A DNA stretch of 64,000 nt from Verrucomicrobiaceae bacterium (lineage in GTDB: Bacteria; Verrucomicrobiota; Verrucomicrobiia; Verrucomicrobiales; Verrucomicrobiaceae). Shown one piece after another: positions 62,436-64,000 of the stretch. A model generated the notes under the pieces. That model was not told the DNA's origin. It saw only the letters and a list, made by a program, of their open reading frames with translations, and searched no databases. Location of the stretch: assembly GCA_016795365.1 (NCBI GenBank), contig JAEUHN010000051.1, positions 175,443 to 239,442 of the forward strand, in the 5' to 3' direction. Every line of letters starts with the position of its first letter. The stretch's first letter is position 1. The position numbers and the translations under genes were made by a program.

Positions 62436-63847
62436 TGAACAACTCCGAACGATGGCACTTGCTGGAGCAAGCCGAACGATTCGCTGATGGACAACTCAGC
62501 GAGACCGAAGCGGCCACCCTTGATCTCCGACTCCGTGAAGATGCCGATGCTCGTCGGCTCTTCGCCGAAGCACTGCACCAGCATGCGGAGCTGAAGTTTG
62601 ACAAAGCCCTCACCCGTGACCTCCTCACCCCTCCCGCGGCCTCGCCCCAGCCGCAGCTGTGGCGTTATGCCTTCACCGCTGCGGCTGCTGCATGCATCGC
62701 CATGCTCGCAGGATGGTTTCTCTTTGGTCGGTCGCAGCAACACACCGTCGCCACACTGGTGAAGGCTCAGCAGTGTCAGTGGGCCGCGAGCAGCTTGCCC
62801 ACGGTCGAAGGCTCGCGTCTGCCTTCTGGAACGCTCGATCTGGTGGAGGGTCTGGCGACACTGAAGTTCGACAGCGGTGCTGAAGTCGTAATGGAAGCAC
62901 CGGCCACCATCGAAGTGCTCGACCCCATGAACTGCCAGCTCAAACGTGGCACCGTGGTGGCGGACGTTCCGCCCAGTGCCAAGGGTTTCACCATCGACAC
63001 TGCCAAAGCGAAGGTGGTGGACTGGGGCACGCGCTTCGGTGTGAGCGCTGGTGACGATGGCAATTACATGGTGCAGGTGCTCGAAGGCCGTGTCGATGTA
63101 AACCACAAAGGCACCTCTGAGGTGAAGCAGTTGCACAAGGGCCAGTCGATGGATCATGGCTGGATCAAGAGCCGCCTGAATCCTGAAGCCGCCGATGAGC
63201 CCAATCGCTGGCAGCCAAATGTGATCGTGGATGGCGGCGATGGCTGGCAGGTGATTTCGACCGCCTTTGGTCGCGGCAAGGACAGCTACATTCAGACCAA
63301 CGGCAAGAGTGACCGCGACTTCGGCAGCGATCCGTTCTTCCGTGTGAAGCTCAGCAGCATCTCGCCCGATCTCTGCCGTAAAGGTTATCTGGCTTTCGAC
63401 TTGAGCAAGTTCGCCGGGCAGAAGTTCAACGATGCGGAGCTTGCGCTGACCATCGAGCCCAGCGATCTGGGGTTCGCCAGCGTGGTGCCAGACAGCATCT
63501 TCGATGTGTTCGGGCTCACCGATGAGTCGGAAGACCTGTGGGACGAAAACTCGCTTCGATGGAATGCGGCACCAGCCCATGATCCCAGCAGTGAGGTGAA
63601 GCACCTGCCTGACTTGACCAAGGTGAAACTGCTGGGCCGGTTCGAGATCGCCCAGGGTGTGAATCGTGGCACTCGCACCCTGCGAGGTGAAGCGCTGCGC
63701 GATTTCCTCAATGCCGACAGCAACGGCATCGTGACTTTCATCGTCTGCCGCGAAACCGATGAGAAGCAGCGCAGCGGACTGGTTCACGCCTTTGCCACGA
63801 AGGAAAATCGGGGCAAAAACGCTCCACCTCTGCTGCGCGTGAAATAA
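62435..63847 (+). CDS. FecR-like membrane protein with C-terminal DNRLRE-like domain
   Basis: 470 residues. Shine-Dalgarno AAAAGGAGG (62417-62424) sits 10 bases before ATG 62435 (GTG 62432 just before it is also in frame). The cytosolic N-terminus is helical (FADGQLSETEAATLDLRLRE, as in anti-sigma N-domains), one membrane helix about 82-98, then a FecR domain (about 140-240: LVEGLATLKFDSGAEVVMEAPA, VVDWGTRFGVSAG, VQVLEGRVDVN). The rest (about 270-470) is beta-rich and of the DNRLRE/disaggregatase type, including GYLAFDLSKF and WNAAPAHD. The combination is that of a transmembrane regulator of the sigma gene just upstream. Confidence 0.85.
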   Translation: MNNSERWHLLEQAERFADGQLSETEAATLDLRLREDADARRLFAEALHQHAELKFDKALTRDLLTPPAASPQPQLWRYAFTAAAAACIAMLAGWFLFGRSQQHTVATLVKAQQCQWAASSLPTVEGSRLPSGTLDLVEGLATLKFDSGAEVVMEAPATIEVLDPMNCQLKRGTVVADVPPSAKGFTIDTAKAKVVDWGTRFGVSAGDDGNYMVQVLEGRVDVNHKGTSEVKQLHKGQSMDHGWIKSRLNPEAADEPNRWQPNVIVDGGDGWQVISTAFGRGKDSYIQTNGKSDRDFGSDPFFRVKLSSISPDLCRKGYLAFDLSKFAGQKFNDAELALTIEPSDLGFASVVPDSIFDVFGLTDESEDLWDENSLRWNAAPAHDPSSEVKHLPDLTKVKLLGRFEIAQGVNRGTRTLRGEALRDFLNADSNGIVTFIVCRETDEKQRSGLVHAFATKENRGKNAPPLLRVK

Positions 63848-63857
63848 GTCGTCCGAT

Positions 63858-64000
63858 TTACTTCAATCCGATGACGGACTTCTGTTGTTCCCAGAGTTCG
63901 GTCATGCGGTTGGAGGGGATTTCGATGTCGTCCCAGGTAATCGGTTCGTCCTTCTTCACCGCGCGCTTGAACACGGGGCGGTCTTTGATGCCTTCGATGT
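63858..64000 (-). CDS. C-terminal end of a gene (probable oxidoreductase with SAF-like tail)
   Basis: The stop TAA is at 63860-63858 and the frame stays open to the right edge. Its last ~47 residues read through RPVFKRAVKKDEPITWDDIE and end in QQKSVIGLK. The pattern KRAVKKDEPITWDDIEI resembles a SAF/AFP-like tail as found after Gfo/Idh/MocA-type dehydrogenases. Only the end is present, so family assignment is weak. It converges on the FecR-like gene with a 10-base gap. Confidence 0.55.
   Translation of the reverse strand, partial: IEGIKDRPVFKRAVKKDEPITWDDIEIPSNRMTELWEQQKSVIGLK

Overview
The window looks like chromosomal DNA of a high-GC, Gram-negative member of the Verrucomicrobiota, most like the Verrucomicrobiaceae (Prosthecobacter/Verrucomicrobium relatives). 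This rests on PVC-type families seen together: a PSCyt1/PSCyt2/PSD1 (DUF1549/DUF1553) cytochrome-like protein, a DUF1501 protein, a Piru_Ver/heme-binding HEAT protein, a PEP-CTERM protein, a Ser/Thr kinase fused to an FGE-sulfatase-like domain beside an ECF sigma factor, and very large delta-60/SBBP/FG-GAP-type repeat proteins. The genus is an inference; there is no rRNA gene here to settle it.

Layout. 1-5.8 kb: end of tpiA, a PEP-CTERM protein, a short SpoU methyltransferase, queC, a glycosyltransferase, a two-gene membrane cassette and tRNA-Thr(CGU). 5.8-10 kb: a membrane-anchored unknown and the DUF1549/DUF1553 protein. 10.2-16.9 kb: the most striking region, seven co-directional genes: a 1026-residue proline-rich adaptor with a roadblock-like C-terminus, an MglA-type GTPase with R53, Q82 and N141/D144 at the same numbers as Myxococcus MglA, a roadblock/LC7 protein, an ExbB/TolQ channel protein, an ExbD/TolR protein, a TonB-like single-pass protein and a membrane zinc ribbon. 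This part list resembles the Mgl-Agl-Glt gliding/polarity machinery. 16.9-26.9 kb: FAD oxidoreductase, DUF1501 protein, MsbA-like ABC exporter, TPR-AAA+ ATPase and FtsK. 27.2-33.7 kb: a Pel-like three-gene cluster (PelA-type deacetylase, inner-membrane TPR protein, TPR-porin) with no visible synthase. 33.7-41.3 kb: tilS, a lone LolD-type ATPase, an SNF2 helicase and a proline-rich toroid-fold protein. 41.4-46.3 kb: beta-helix protein, ECF sigma, Ser/Thr kinase, and a small unknown. 46.4-53.1 kb: one giant secreted repeat protein. 53.2-64 kb: heme-binding HEAT protein, two SPFH proteins, phosphatidylserine decarboxylase, a KsgA-Nudix fusion, a trypsin-like protease, an ECF sigma with a FecR-like partner, and the end of a further gene.

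Most genes are chromosomal housekeeping or envelope functions. I saw no insertion sequence, prophage, integrase or CRISPR array, and no stretch over 300 bases without a gene. Coding density is high and genes often abut or overlap by 4 bases (4294/5187, tilS/34702, 15873/16625, 61920/62435), which suggests operons. The candidate undescribed system is the 10.2-16.9 kb operon. The second is the split Pel-like export cluster.
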